The translations under genes were made by a program, and so were the position numbers. From Prorocentrum cordatum (lineage: Eukaryota; Sar; Dinophyceae; Prorocentrales; Prorocentraceae), in assembly GCA_963575745.1 (NCBI GenBank), contig CAUYUJ010010447.1:15001-79000 (forward strand): 64,000 bases of DNA, given 5' to 3'. Shown here in pieces: positions 53,570 to 63,230 of the stretch (position 1 is its first letter; each line of letters starts with the position of its first letter). The notes beneath the pieces were generated by a model that saw only the letters and a list, made by a program, of their open reading frames with translations, had not been told where the DNA came from and did not search any database.

Positions 53570-53870
53570 AGGACAAGGTGGAGGAGGAGGAGGAGCAGGA
53601 GGAGGAGGAGGAGGAGGACGACGAAAAGTGAGGAGGAGAAGGAGGAGGAGGAGGAGGAGGAGGCAGAGGAGGAGGAGGAGGAGGAGGAGGAGGAGAGGAG
53701 GAAGAGAAAGAGGAGGAGAAGGAAGATGAGGAGGAAGATGAGGCGGCGTGACGAGGAGGAGGAGTTGAAGGAGGAGGAGGAGGAGGAGGAGGAGGAGTTT
53801 TAGGAGGAGGAGGAGGAGGAGGAGGAGGAGGAGCAGCAGGAGGTGGAGTAGCAGCAGGAGGAGGAGAGGA
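53570..53870. repeat. (GGA)n purine tract
   Basis: GGA/GAAGAG repeats, purines on the plus strand. Confidence 0.95.
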
Positions 53871-54232
53871 CCCAGAATAGGGGCCGGCGCTACAGCGGGG
53901 TTACCATTTTGCAACACCGAATACACGCTAGAAGGGAGTATGCAGTAATCTTGGCCTCGCTCAGACAGGACTCGAGGTAAGAGAGTAGTGTCCAAATCGA
54001 GTAATTGTGCTGGAACTATAAATCGGTGTCCAGTAATTGTGCAGGAGGAAGACTCGGGTTCGGGGGATTGAGGGCCATTGTCGAAACGCCAGGATCTCAG
54101 GGGGGGGCACGTCCCGAACGAGGATCGCGCCGCCAGACCTCTGAAAAAGGCGACAGCCAAGGCGATTGACCTCTGAGAAGGCGATCCCTTCCCAGCCTAC
54201 CTTTTTGACTATCTTGTTATTTTCTCCCAGAC

Positions 54233-54275
54233 TCCGCCTGTAGCAGGACATGCCCGACCGATCCCTGGATCCTTT
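54233..54275. repeat. Dispersed repeat 'GGACATGCCCGACC', copy 3
   Basis: CTCCGCCTGTAGCAGGACAT then GCCCGACC, nearly the copy at 7479. Confidence 0.65.
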
Positions 54276-54394
54276 CCTGCCCTTGGGTCTCCATCCCTCC
54301 GGACCCCATCCTTGAACCGCCCATTTCTGAGAGGCGCGCGCACGCACGCTCGCGCGCGCGATGCCGCGCGGGCTGCCCCCCGCCGGCCTCGCAA

Positions 54395-54500
54395 GGGGCG
54401 CGCCGCGCAGGGCGCCCGCGGCGCGGAGCCGCTCGCCGCCGCCGCCGCCCGCGGAGGGCGGGGGCCTGGGCGCTGAGGATCGGCGGGGCTCAGAGGTTGT
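54395..54500. repeat. GC-rich dispersed repeat, copy 2
   Basis: Partner of 2318-2425 (gcgcggagccgctcgccg; gcctgggcgctgaggatcg). Confidence 0.7.
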
Positions 54501-54519
54501 CTCGGCTTGGAGCTGGCTG

Positions 54520-56415
54520 GGATCCTCCTCCTCGCCCTTCTCCTCCTCCTTCTCCTCCTCCTCCCGTTCCTCCTCCTCCAACTCCTCCTCCTTCTCACTC
54601 CGCCCTCCTCCCTCCTCCTCCTTTCCTCCTCCTTCCTCCTTCTACTCCGCACTTCCCCGCCTTCTCTCCCTCCCTCCTCCTTCTCTTCTCCTCCTCCTCC
54701 TCCTCCGCACTCCTCCTACTCCTCTGCTCCTCCGCCCCGCCGCCTCCTCCTCCCTTCGGCCCCCCCTCTCTCCGCCTCCTCCTCCTCCTCCTCCTCCTCT
54801 TTTCCTCCTCCTTTTTCCTTACTCCTCACCAGTCACCCCTCACTCCTTGTCCTCCTCCTCCCTAGTTCCACCTCCTCCCCCCCCTCACATGAAACTTCTC
54901 CTTCCTCTCCTCCTCCTCTCCTCATCGTCCTCCTCCTCCTTACTCCTCATCTTTGTCCTCACTCCTCGCCTCACCACTCCTCACTCTCACTTCTCGCTCA
55001 TTCCCTTATCCTCGTCCTCTCGTCTCCTCCCCTCCTCCTCCTCCTTCTCCTCCTCTCTCTCTCCTCCTCCTGCTCGTCGACGTCCATCCTCGTCCTCCTC
55101 CTCCTCCTCCCTCCTCCTTCCTCCTCTTGTCTCATTTCATCCTCCTCCTCCTCCTCCTCCTCCTCCTCCTCCTCCGCACTCCTCCCTCATCCTCTTACCT
55201 CACTTCCATCCTCCTCCTTCGTCCTCCTCCTCTTCTTCCTCCTCCTCCTCTTCTTCCTCGACCTCCTTCTCCTCCGCACTCCTCACTCGTCCTCCTCACT
55301 CTTCCCTCCCCACTTCTCACTCTTCCTGCTCATCCTTCTCCTCCTCCTCACTCCATGTCCTCCTCCTCTCCTTCTGCTCCTTCTCCCCCTCCTCCTCATC
55401 CTCATCCTCATCCTCGTCCTCCTCATCCTCATCCTCCTCCTTTTCCTTCTCCTTCTCGTCCTCCTCCCCCTCCTCCTCCTCCTCCTCGTCCTCCTCCTCT
55501 CTCCTCCTCCTTCTCCTCCTCCTCAAATCCTCACTCCTCACTGTTCACTCCTCACTCCTCAGTCATTACTCTTCTCCTCCTCCGCCTAGTCCTCCCCCTC
55601 GTCCTCCTCCTCCTACTCTTCCTCCGCTTTATTCTCCTCCTTCTCCTCCTGCTCATCGTCTCCGGCCTCGTCCTCCCTCCTCCTCCTCCGCCTCCTCATC
55701 CGCACGCCTCACACTTCACTCCTCATTCCTTACTCCCCTTATTCCTCCTGCTCTTCCTCCTGATCCCCCTTACTCCTCCTCCTCCTCCTCCTCTCCTCCT
55801 CCTCCTCCTCCTCCTCCCCTCCTCCTCCTCCTCTCCTCTCCCTCCTCCCTCCTCCTCCCCCCTCCCCCCCTCCTCCTCCTCCTCCTCCCCCTCCTTTTCC
55901 GTGTCCTTCTCCTCTTCCTCGTCTTCGTCATCCTTCTTCTTTTCTGTCTGCTTTTGTTGCTCCTCATCCTCCTTCTCCTCTTCCACCTCCTCCTCACCTC
56001 TCACTCCTCACCCCTCACCCCTCACTCCTTACTTCTCAATCCTTCTCCCCCTCCTCCACCTCCTCCTCCTCCTCCTCCTCCTCACTCCTCTCCTCATCCC
56101 CCCTATCCTGATGATCCTTCTTTTCCTCTCCCTCCCTCCCTCCTCCTCCTGCCCCTCCACCCCCTTTTCCTCCTCGTCCCTCCTCCTCCTCCTGCTCCTC
56201 CTCCTCCTCCTTTTCCTCACTCCGCACTCCGCTTTCCTCCTCCTCCTCCTCCTGACTATCCTCCTTTCCTCCTCCTTTCCTCCTCCTCCTCCTTCTCCTC
56301 TTCCTCCTGCTCCTCCTGCTCATCTTCCTGATGACTCATCCTCACTCCTCACTTCTCGCTTATCCTCCTCATCATTCCTCACTCCTCACTCCTCACTCAT
56401 CCTTCTCCTCCTCCT
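54520..56415. repeat. 1.9-kb (TCC)n polypyrimidine tract
   Basis: Almost pure pyrimidine on the plus strand (TCC, CTC, TCACTCCTCAC). Very long Ser/Pro/Leu ORFs here are artefacts. It ends directly at the spliced leader of the next element. Confidence 0.95.
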
Positions 56416-56418
56416 CGC

Positions 56419-56440
56419 TCCGTAGCCATTTTGGCTCAAG
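56419..56440 (+). other. Exact dinoflagellate spliced leader sequence
   Basis: TCCGTAGCCATTTTGGCTCA then AG matches the published 22-nt leader (first base D = T) at every position. It lies 116 nt upstream of the ORF1 ATG of the LINE and directly after the polypyrimidine tract. In a genome this marks reverse-transcribed trans-spliced RNA, not an SL RNA gene, because no donor GT or Sm-like context follows (next bases are GCTAAACG). Confidence 0.9.
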
Positions 56441-56555
56441 GCTAAACGTGTGAAGCTAAGGTAACATAGCGAATCACGATTAGCTTTGGCCCGTCCGTCG
56501 CTGTCTCTCGAGAGTGCAGCCCGTCGGGCCGTCGAGTTTCGCGCGCGCTGGAGGC

Positions 56556-57764
56556 ATGGGATATCTGGTGTGTCTCGTCTGTCGCGATGCTGGCAAGATA
56601 TCATGGATCCCCGACACCAACCCCCGCCAAAAGTGCAAGTTCTGTAACACCCCCTTTCCTGGCCGCTCGAGAGGACAGGGTTCAGGAAAATATGGCCGCA
56701 AGGGCGACAAAGACGGCAAAGGCAGGAGCAAAGGCAATGATCGTGTCTTGTCTCCTCCCCGTGCTCGTGCTCATGATCTTGATGTGCGCAATGGTACTGA
56801 CACTCCCCCAGTTCGGTCTTTGGATGAACGTCTTCAGGCTCCATTGGAAGAGGAAGTGCAGGATAGATTCGGTGAGGAGTCTGGCGACGACGGTCTCGGC
56901 AGTGATCGTGGTTTTTGGGCTGATTATGTCGACGATGACATTGACGCTGATGGCGGCTGTGTTGATACTAGTGGCAATGAGCTCTCGGTTACGCAGGTTG
57001 ATCATATTGTCAAGGCCTTGCAGGGCCAGTTGGAGTCCCTTCGCTTGCTTCCACCAACCAAGTACGTTCGGGATCAGGTTTTGAGTCTCCAGGAAGAGTT
57101 GCAGCATCTTCGTGCACGGAAGTCTGACGTGCTCACTGTTCCCCAGAAGCGTGCATTCTATAAGCAGCGTCACCATTGGGCCAGTAAGAAGTTGGATAAG
57201 ATATCTAGCCAGATTCGTGAGATCGACCGCAAGATTCTTGACTTTCAGAGTGACAAAGATGCCCTCTGTGTCCGTCAGGAGCGTGTTGTCCAGGATATGG
57301 CTATGTGGCAGTCTAAGTTGCAGGATCTTCCTTCGAATGAGCCAGACCCCGAGGGTGACACACCCCCAGATCTGTCAGCCGTTGCGGACGTCTTCGCAGC
57401 TTCCCAGGCAGTCCAGAGAGACAAGAAGCTGGCTCAGGCCTTGCGTGACCTTCAGGGTATCGTTATGTCTGGCTATGCTCCTGTTGTTGTTGCCAGCGAG
57501 CCTCGGTCCCAGTCGGAGGAGCCCAGGATGTCTGTCGACCAGCAGGGGGTCCCAACGCGTGTTGCTAGGGCCCCTCCCCGCTCTTCTTCCTCATTGCCAC
57601 CTGCGCCGAAACGTCCTGCGCACGCCCCTGATGTCGCTGTTGATCCATCGGGACAGTCAGGAAGTAGTACGCCGTTGGCTGCCGCCGCTTCTGCCTCCGC
57701 CGACGCCCCAGCAGCGGCGGAGAGTGCCAAGGGCTCCAACGCCAAGGGCCCGTCTGACCTTTAG
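56556..57764 (+). CDS. LINE ORF1 protein (RNA-binding/chaperone-like)
   Basis: ATG 56556 gives 402 intact residues. Residues 3-30 (CLVC ... KCKFC) form a CxxC-x(18-20)-CxxC zinc-ribbon-like finger, followed by a basic Gly/Lys linker (GKYGRKGDKDGKGRSKG), an acidic segment (GFWADYVDDDIDADGG), and a long helical region of about 150 residues (KALQGQLESLRLLPP; DQVLSLQEELQHLRARKSD; ASKKLDKISSQIREIDRKIL), a probable coiled coil. The tail is Ser/Ala/Pro-rich. Non-LTR ORF1 proteins bind element RNA and often trimerise through coiled coils; the same role is inferred here. The stop overlaps the start region of ORF2 in another frame, so ORF2 may be reached by frameshifting or reinitiation. Confidence 0.75.
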   Translation: MGYLVCLVCRDAGKISWIPDTNPRQKCKFCNTPFPGRSRGQGSGKYGRKGDKDGKGRSKGNDRVLSPPRARAHDLDVRNGTDTPPVRSLDERLQAPLEEEVQDRFGEESGDDGLGSDRGFWADYVDDDIDADGGCVDTSGNELSVTQVDHIVKALQGQLESLRLLPPTKYVRDQVLSLQEELQHLRARKSDVLTVPQKRAFYKQRHHWASKKLDKISSQIREIDRKILDFQSDKDALCVRQERVVQDMAMWQSKLQDLPSNEPDPEGDTPPDLSAVADVFAASQAVQRDKKLAQALRDLQGIVMSGYAPVVVASEPRSQSEEPRMSVDQQGVPTRVARAPPRSSSSLPPAPKRPAHAPDVAVDPSGQSGSSTPLAAAASASADAPAAAESAKGSNAKGPSDL

Positions 57765-57774
57765 CACATCGGCG

Positions 57775-58530
57775 ACCCCGTCCGACAAGCCAGCCTTCGT
57801 GAAGAAGCCTCGTCGTGATTGGGTCATTGTCACTGTGAATGTCACCTCCTAGTCTAATGCCGATGTTTTCCTGGAGGCTTATCCTGATCGTTTTGATGCT
57901 GTTGGGTTTCAAGAACTCTGTCGGTCAGAAGAGGCGATCGAGTTCGCTGTCAATCGTGCACATAAGCATGGGTTCCATGCGCACCTTCACCCTTCAGTCA
58001 GTACTCAGAAAGGCGGCTTGAGCTCGGGAGTGGGTCTTGTCTCACACTACGCCAGGTCCTTCTGATGCGGTCTTGGATCCGATTGTTGTCTTGCCCCCTC
58101 CGGAGAGATTTATCCTGAAGCTCCGGCGTGGGGTTGTTGATGCAGGCATTCCTTGGGCCAATGTATATCTGCGCACAGGGGGCGGCGCTGAAGATCGCAA
58201 CGCCCAGCTTCTGATGCAGGTTGCAGCAGTCATGAAGACGATCTCCACCGCCTTTGCGATATCAGGGGATTGGAATATGTCCCCCAAGGACTTGCAGAAT
58301 ATGGACTTCTGAACGCTCGTAGGTGGGGTCATTGTCGCGCCAGATCGCCATACCTATGAGTCCGCGGGTGCCCAATCGTTGATAGACTACCTTGTGGTTC
58401 ACCCCTTGCTTGCGTCCGCAGTTAATTGTGAGGTCTGGGAAACCCCCCTGATCCCTAAGCACCAGCCTGTGGTTCTCACTCTTCGTGGTAATCTCCACTC
58501 TGATTGGGTCTCTGTTTTTCGACGTCCTCC
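57775..58530 (+). pseudogene. LINE ORF2, endonuclease (EEP) domain
   Basis: It nicks target DNA for target-primed reverse transcription. The conserved start (RRDWVIVTVNVTS, then TAG 57850-57852 where Trp is usual, then SNADVFLEAYPDRFDAVGFQEL with catalytic Glu near 57913) is in frame 1. The remainder is in frame 2: AISGDWNMSP (Asp 58268, Asn 58274), TGA at 58310-58312, SLIDYLVV with Asp 58385, and the His of PKHQPVVL near 58460. The frame change lies near 58055. The catalytic residues are mostly present, but the nonsense codons inactivate it. Confidence 0.8.
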
Positions 58531-59239
58531 TCATATCCCTGTAACGCGGCCCGTGGGGTGTACAAATTGTCCGCCTTCCTGGGATGCCTTTCCTGGCCCT
58601 GAAGCAAGCAACACTGTGGAAGATCTGGATCGCCTGACTTCTTCTTGGCTGAAGACGTCTGCTCAGGAGTTGGTTGCCCTTTTCCAGTTGCCAGATCCGC
58701 AGGACTACACCAAGTGGGGTGAACGCCCTTCAACTATCCAGATTTCGGTTTCCAGTCTGTTTCCTGGAGGTGTGGTGTCGTCATATGAAGGCAGGCTCTG
58801 GAGGCATCTTTCCAACCGTCTTGGCACTCTTCTGTATCTGGCTGACACGCAGTTGTGGCCCGCATATCAGAGAGCCTGCCAAGCCCTGCGCCGATATCGC
58901 CCCTCGTCGCGTGACGGAGGTCCTCCCCCTGATTGGCCATGGTGGAGGTATTATGCCAATAGGCTTTGTTCCCTGGATCTCGGTTCCATCGATTGGCTGC
59001 GTGGCGTCTTGGCTGAGTCTGCGTCTGCTCTGGAACGTGCTGCATCGGCACAGAGATATCAATCTTGGACATCATGGGCCATCCGATCTGTCCAGGAAGG
59101 CGGTTCTGCTGCGCACCGATTCGTCAAGGGATCGATGGATTGAGCATCTTTTGACAAGACCACCCCGAACCCAGACGCCCCAATCGGCACGCCGCGGCAT
59201 CATCTTAAGGCGCGAGAAGAAGTTTGGCATTCTATCTGG
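58531..59239 (+). pseudogene. LINE ORF2, linker between endonuclease and RT
   Basis: Frame 2 remains open to the TGA at 59141-59143 (after VKGSMD) and continues beyond it in the same frame (ASFDKTTPNPDAPIG). Trp/Arg-rich helical text (PPPDWPWWRYYANRLCSLDL) with no named domain. This matches the usual spacer region of LINE ORF2. Confidence 0.6.
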
Positions 59240-61061
59240 GATCCCATGAAGGAGCACCTTGATGATCCTTGCCTTGCTCTGGATTTTCCGCCGATACTTC
59301 CTGAAGACCTTGCATCCTTGCCGCACCCGTCTCTGGATAAGTACAGACAAATGTGTCGCAGATACAGGGCTCGCACGTCGGTTGGACTGGATTCGATGCA
59401 TCCTCGTCACCATGCGCTCCTGTCGGACTCGTCTCTTCTGGCCTTGTTCGGCATCTGGCGGGCTGTTCTGCGACTGGGTAGATTTCCCCCCCATTCTCGC
59501 GGTGTTCATCATGAATTTGATACCGAAGACTGATGGTGGCGAGCGCACTGTGGCACTGTCCACGACGTGTGTGCGCACGTTCTCTCCGTTCTTCGGGCAC
59601 ACGTACGGTGTTATGTGGGCGCGCCTGCATCCTCGTCTATATGTGCATGGTGTGCGCGGTCACTCCTGTCAAGCATGTGTGTGGCGCATGGGCGTGCTAA
59701 CGGAGCTTGCTGCTTCCAAGGGCCTGTCTGTGATTGCACTTCTGCTCGACACCCACAAGGCTTTTGAACAGGTTCGCCATAAACTTCTCATTAGACGAGC
59801 TAGCGAGTTTGGGTTTCACCCGGCACTCTTGAGGGCATTCTTGTCTCTGCATCGATCCCCACGCGTGGTCGCGCTGCGCCGAATCGTCGGGGAGTGGGTC
59901 AGGGCTAGTAAAAATATTGCGGCTGGTTGTTCCTTTGCCGATCTGTTTATGCGTATTGTGTTGATGCCTGAGTTGGATTCCTTTCTTCAGTCTTATCCAA
60001 ATATGCATCTTGGCCTCGTCGCCGACGACGTCCAGGTCCTGGGGATAGGCGCGGAAAGGGAGTTGCTCAAAATGGGTCCTGATGCGTCGCACCATTTGAT
60101 GAGCAAGCTGGCCTTCTCTGCACGTTTGCCACCTTCTGAGCAGAAAATGGTGCTCTTGGCGACCGACCCCCAGTTGGCCCAGAGTATTGCAGCTGAAACC
60201 CCGCGTCTCGCTGGTGCCGTCAAGTTCTCCTGTCGCAACCTCGGGATGGACTATCAGCTTTGTCAGGGGCGTCGCTCTCGTCCTGTCCTCAATGGTCGTT
60301 TGAAGAAAGCCATGTCTAAGGCCCGACGACTTCTGAGGCTAAAGAGAGCTGGTGCGAAGGTTGCAGGCATTGTAAACACCAGCCTGCGGCCCACGGTCAT
60401 GTACGGTATCGATGTTGTTGGTCTGTCTAGCCATCAGATTCGTCAGGTTCGTACTATATACCACGCTGGTCTTGGCACAGGTAAGCGTCGGTCCGTCACG
60501 ATGGATTTGGCACTGCATGGTGTTGCGGACCCTGCGATTGATGCGCATGCGGAAGTTATTCGCTTCTGGACTGTCTCTAGATGGGATTCTCTCTTGCCCG
60601 TCGGTATGATAGACCAAGTGTTCCAGGAAGCCCACGCCAAGGTGACGCCAGATACCCCGTGTACTGACTTGCAGGGCCCAGGACAGATCTTGGTAGCCAC
60701 TATGCGTCGGATTGGGTGGTCTGCGGTCTCGCCCACAATATGGCGGAATTCTCTTGGAACCGACGTCGATATTTCGTCTACGCCCCCTCGTGGGGTGGTT
60801 GCATTGGTGACTCGCGACGCGACTGTCTGGGCTTGGAAGCAGGCCTCTGAGCGTCACCCATCCTTCAGTCACCTGTCTGGGCCCCCCTTCCTGCCTCCTC
60901 TACTCTCCCTTCTGTCAAAAAGGACTGAAGGATGGGGGTGCTCCAGCAGCGTGCTCTGGGGTGCGCTCGCAACACCGAGAGAATCGATATCCCCCTTGAA
61001 CCGTCCACGCTTGAATCCGCCTTTGGCCAGGCGACCGTGCCCATCGAGCTGCCGTACCTGA
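59240..61061 (+). pseudogene. LINE ORF2, reverse transcriptase domain
   Basis: The RT domain copies element RNA at the nicked target. The N-terminal motif (YRARTSVGLDSMHPRHHALL) is in frame 2. Within the C7 run at 59486-59492 the frame moves to 0, giving FIMNLIPKTDGGERTVALS (motif 2), LLDTHKAFEQV (motif A, 59742-59774), AAGCSFADLFMRIVLM (motif B) and GLVADDVQVL (motif C, VADD at 60018-60029, usual FADD/YADD). Thumb-like text follows (RPTVMYGIDVVGLS, then WDSLLPVGMIDQVF). Frame 0 then stays open to 61061. Both catalytic Asp of motif C are present. Confidence 0.9.
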
Positions 61062-61109
61062 CACCGAACGTGGTTACTATTGAGGCGATGTTGGCGCGCC
61101 AGGCATCGT

Positions 61110-62094
61110 CCGGGGAGGCGGGCGACACTACTACTACTACCACTACGGCGGGCGTGCTCTCGGGATATACTTTAAACCTCGGTGCCCCATTTGTCAGCTT
61201 GTCCCTTCTGACCCCGTGTTTCACACCCCTTACGAGTGCGATGGGCTTCTGGAGTTTCGTCGTTGGTTCGGCCCGACTCCACCTCTCACACGCTGCCTAG
61301 AGCAGTATCGCGAGAACCCTGTCTGGACCACTGCCATGGTTCCCGACCCGCGCTATTGCTCCTTGCTCGCACCACCTTTCCCAGACCCTGTCTGGGAAGG
61401 GGCCGCCGACGGCCCCTTTTTCTCGTCGCCTGCGTATGGGGACGGCTCGGGAAAGCATGGTCCCTCGCCGCTCACTCTCCGCTGTGGATGGGGTGTCTGC
61501 TCATTTGCCCCGCGTAGCCGGAACGCCTTTGGTGAGCCTCTCGCCAATAATCGGCTTCGTCTCAATGCTGGAGCTTACGGCGCGCATCCTTTTCTCACCC
61601 AGGATGTCCCAGGGTCTGACCTCTATGCGTTTTTATTTTATCTCACCCATGCTGCCCCCTCCGACTGCTATGAGTACGTCGCGGATGCCCAGTATGTCGT
61701 TGACGGCTGGGCAATGAGGTTTGAAGCTACCACGCACGGCTGGGCCACCCATGCATCCTTGTGGGTCAGGGTTCACCGTGCGGCCTCAGATCTCGGGTAT
61801 CACCTAATTAAGGTCACCAAGGTCCGTGGCCACTCCACCTCGGTTGGTCATAAGCAGACCGACAGACTTGCTAACCTAGGTGCGGACCTACACTCTCAGG
61901 ACACGGTCCTGCACGACCGAGTCAAGCGCTCTGGATTGCTTGTGCGCAATCTTGGTGTTTATATCGGTCATTGTATAGCGTGGATCTTTAAGAATGTGCC
62001 CAAAAAGGTTTGGGCGGCGGATTATGATGAGATTCCTGCCCCCTCGGTCCCGCCCCATAGTCCTCTCTGGTGCCTCCTCTGGGGCCTTGCATGA
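61110..62094 (+). pseudogene. LINE ORF2, zinc finger and RNase H domain
   Basis: Frame 1. A CxxC-x(16)-C stretch RCPICQLVPSDPVFHTPYEC (61174-61233) precedes RNase H, which removes the RNA strand: AYGDGSGKHGP (Asp 61441), YVADAQYVVDGW (Asp 61684), KVTKVRGHSTS (His 61831) and TDRLANLGADL. The frame ends at TGA 62092-62094, shifted relative to the zinc-finger tail in frame 2. Confidence 0.85.
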
Positions 62095-62494
62095 GCATTT
62101 CTGGGGCCCTTCGGTGGGCCGTTTCCGCTGTGTAAATTGTTGGGCTAGCTCGGTTTCCAAGAGCTACTTATTGCGATCTAAGTGCCCCTCTCCCACCGGC
62201 GGTGGGCACGTCCTCAGGCGATTAAATAATATCATGTTTTGTCGCCGCTGTGGCCGCTACTCGTGTAAGAAGGTGGCTGATTTAACGAAATCCTGCATTG
62301 GCCCTCCACGAGCCCCTGGAACCATCTCACGGCTCCGCCGCATGTGCGATGGACGTGACCCCCGCACTGATCAACCGGTCGGTGATGTCACTGCCGTTGA
62401 CAATGTCAACGTTATATATGCCTTTCCTGACCCTCATGATATTTTTAATTTCCAGTTTCTGTTTGATCCTGCATGGCTGCTAGAGCCCGCGTAG
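61994..62494 (+). pseudogene. LINE ORF2, C-terminal zinc-finger tail
   Basis: Frame 2: from about 62060, RFRCVNCWASSVSKSYLLRS KCPSP, then CRRCGRYSCKKVADLTKSC, a Cys-rich tail typical of algal LINEs, ending DPAWLLEPA at the TAG 62492-62494. Separated from the RNase H frame by one base near 62070. Confidence 0.65.
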
Positions 62495-62559
62495 ATGTCT
62501 CGGGGTTGACATAGGTGGAAGGTGGGGGCGGTCCGACTCTTACGTTATCTACTCTGCAT

Positions 62560-62625
62560 TGCTGGCCCATCTTGGCTCCCGACACCAACCCGCCAGAAGC
62601 GTAGGTTGTAACACCAGGTGTGCCG
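62560..62625 (+). repeat. Degenerate fragment similar to LINE ORF1 start
   Basis: GCATTGCTGGCCCATCTTGG ... CCCGACACCAACCCGCCAGA ... GTAACACC aligns with 56586-56651 of ORF1 (GCGATGCTGGCAAGATATCA ... CCCGACACCAACCCCCGCCA). Several deletions. Confidence 0.6.
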
Positions 62626-62639
62626 ACACGTCTATGTTG

Positions 62640-63230
62640 CGCCTAATGTCATGCGCCGACACGTCTGTAGTCGGCTAGGCTTGGGGATAAGCGGGTACAG
62701 AGGCGCTGAGAAGCAGGCGCCCGCTCCGCCTGCGCCCACTCATCCCCTTGCATGCTGTTGTCACGCCTTCCCCCGCCCAGGCTCGCAAAGAGAAAGACTC
62801 TTGCTCCGCCTGCCGCGCGGGGCGACATCGTGGCATGCCTCTCTAGCTGATGCCACGAATCTCTCTGCCAGTCGAAATGTCCCTGTGCCGACACGTCAGG
62901 GATCGTCGATTAGGCCTGAGGATGAGTGGGCACAGATGCGCTGAGAAGCAGGCACCCGTTCCGCTTGCGCCCACTCATCCTCTCTTGTGCTGTTTTTCGC
63001 CCCTCCCCCGCCCAGGCTCGCAAAGAGAAGCAGAGAGAAAAGACTTTGCTCCGCCTGCCAGCGGGCGACATCAGGGGTTTGCTTCTCTGCTGCGCTTTGA
63101 ATGGCGCCGAAATGTCACGGGGAGGAATCGATGCTGAGGCGATGGTTTTCGGTCCCTTGTTCTGACTGCGCGAATTTCTTCCATTCTGACTTTTCTTTGA
63201 TCCCGCGCAGCCCAGGCTCGCGAAGAGATA
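62640..63230. repeat. ~235-bp tandem repeat, 2-3 units
   Basis: TGCCGACACGTC, GCTGAGAAGCAGGCNCCCG, GCGCCCACTCATCC and CCGCCCAGGCTCGCAAAGAG occur in order from about 62650 and again from 62885 (pitch 235). A decayed third unit (GCAGCCCAGGCTCGCGAAGA) is near 63208. Confidence 0.8.

Larger units (their letters stand above)
56419..62520 (+). mobile_element. Non-LTR retrotransposon (LINE), near full-length, inactive
   Basis: Order: SL, 5' UTR, ORF1 with zinc finger and coiled coils, ORF2 with apurinic-type endonuclease, reverse transcriptase, zinc finger, RNase H and C-terminal zinc fingers. No LTRs. The 3' boundary is not clear and no poly(A) tail was seen. ORF2 has at least three nonsense codons and four frame changes, so this copy cannot transpose alone. 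A short degenerate piece similar to its ORF1 start follows at 62560. Confidence 0.85.

Noticed and set aside
54361-56425. ORFs of up to 656 codons
   Set aside because: These are translations of TCC repeats in all frames without stops; no complex sequence.
56419-56440. SL RNA gene
   Set aside because: No splice donor GT after the leader and no Sm-like site; ORF1 of the LINE follows instead.
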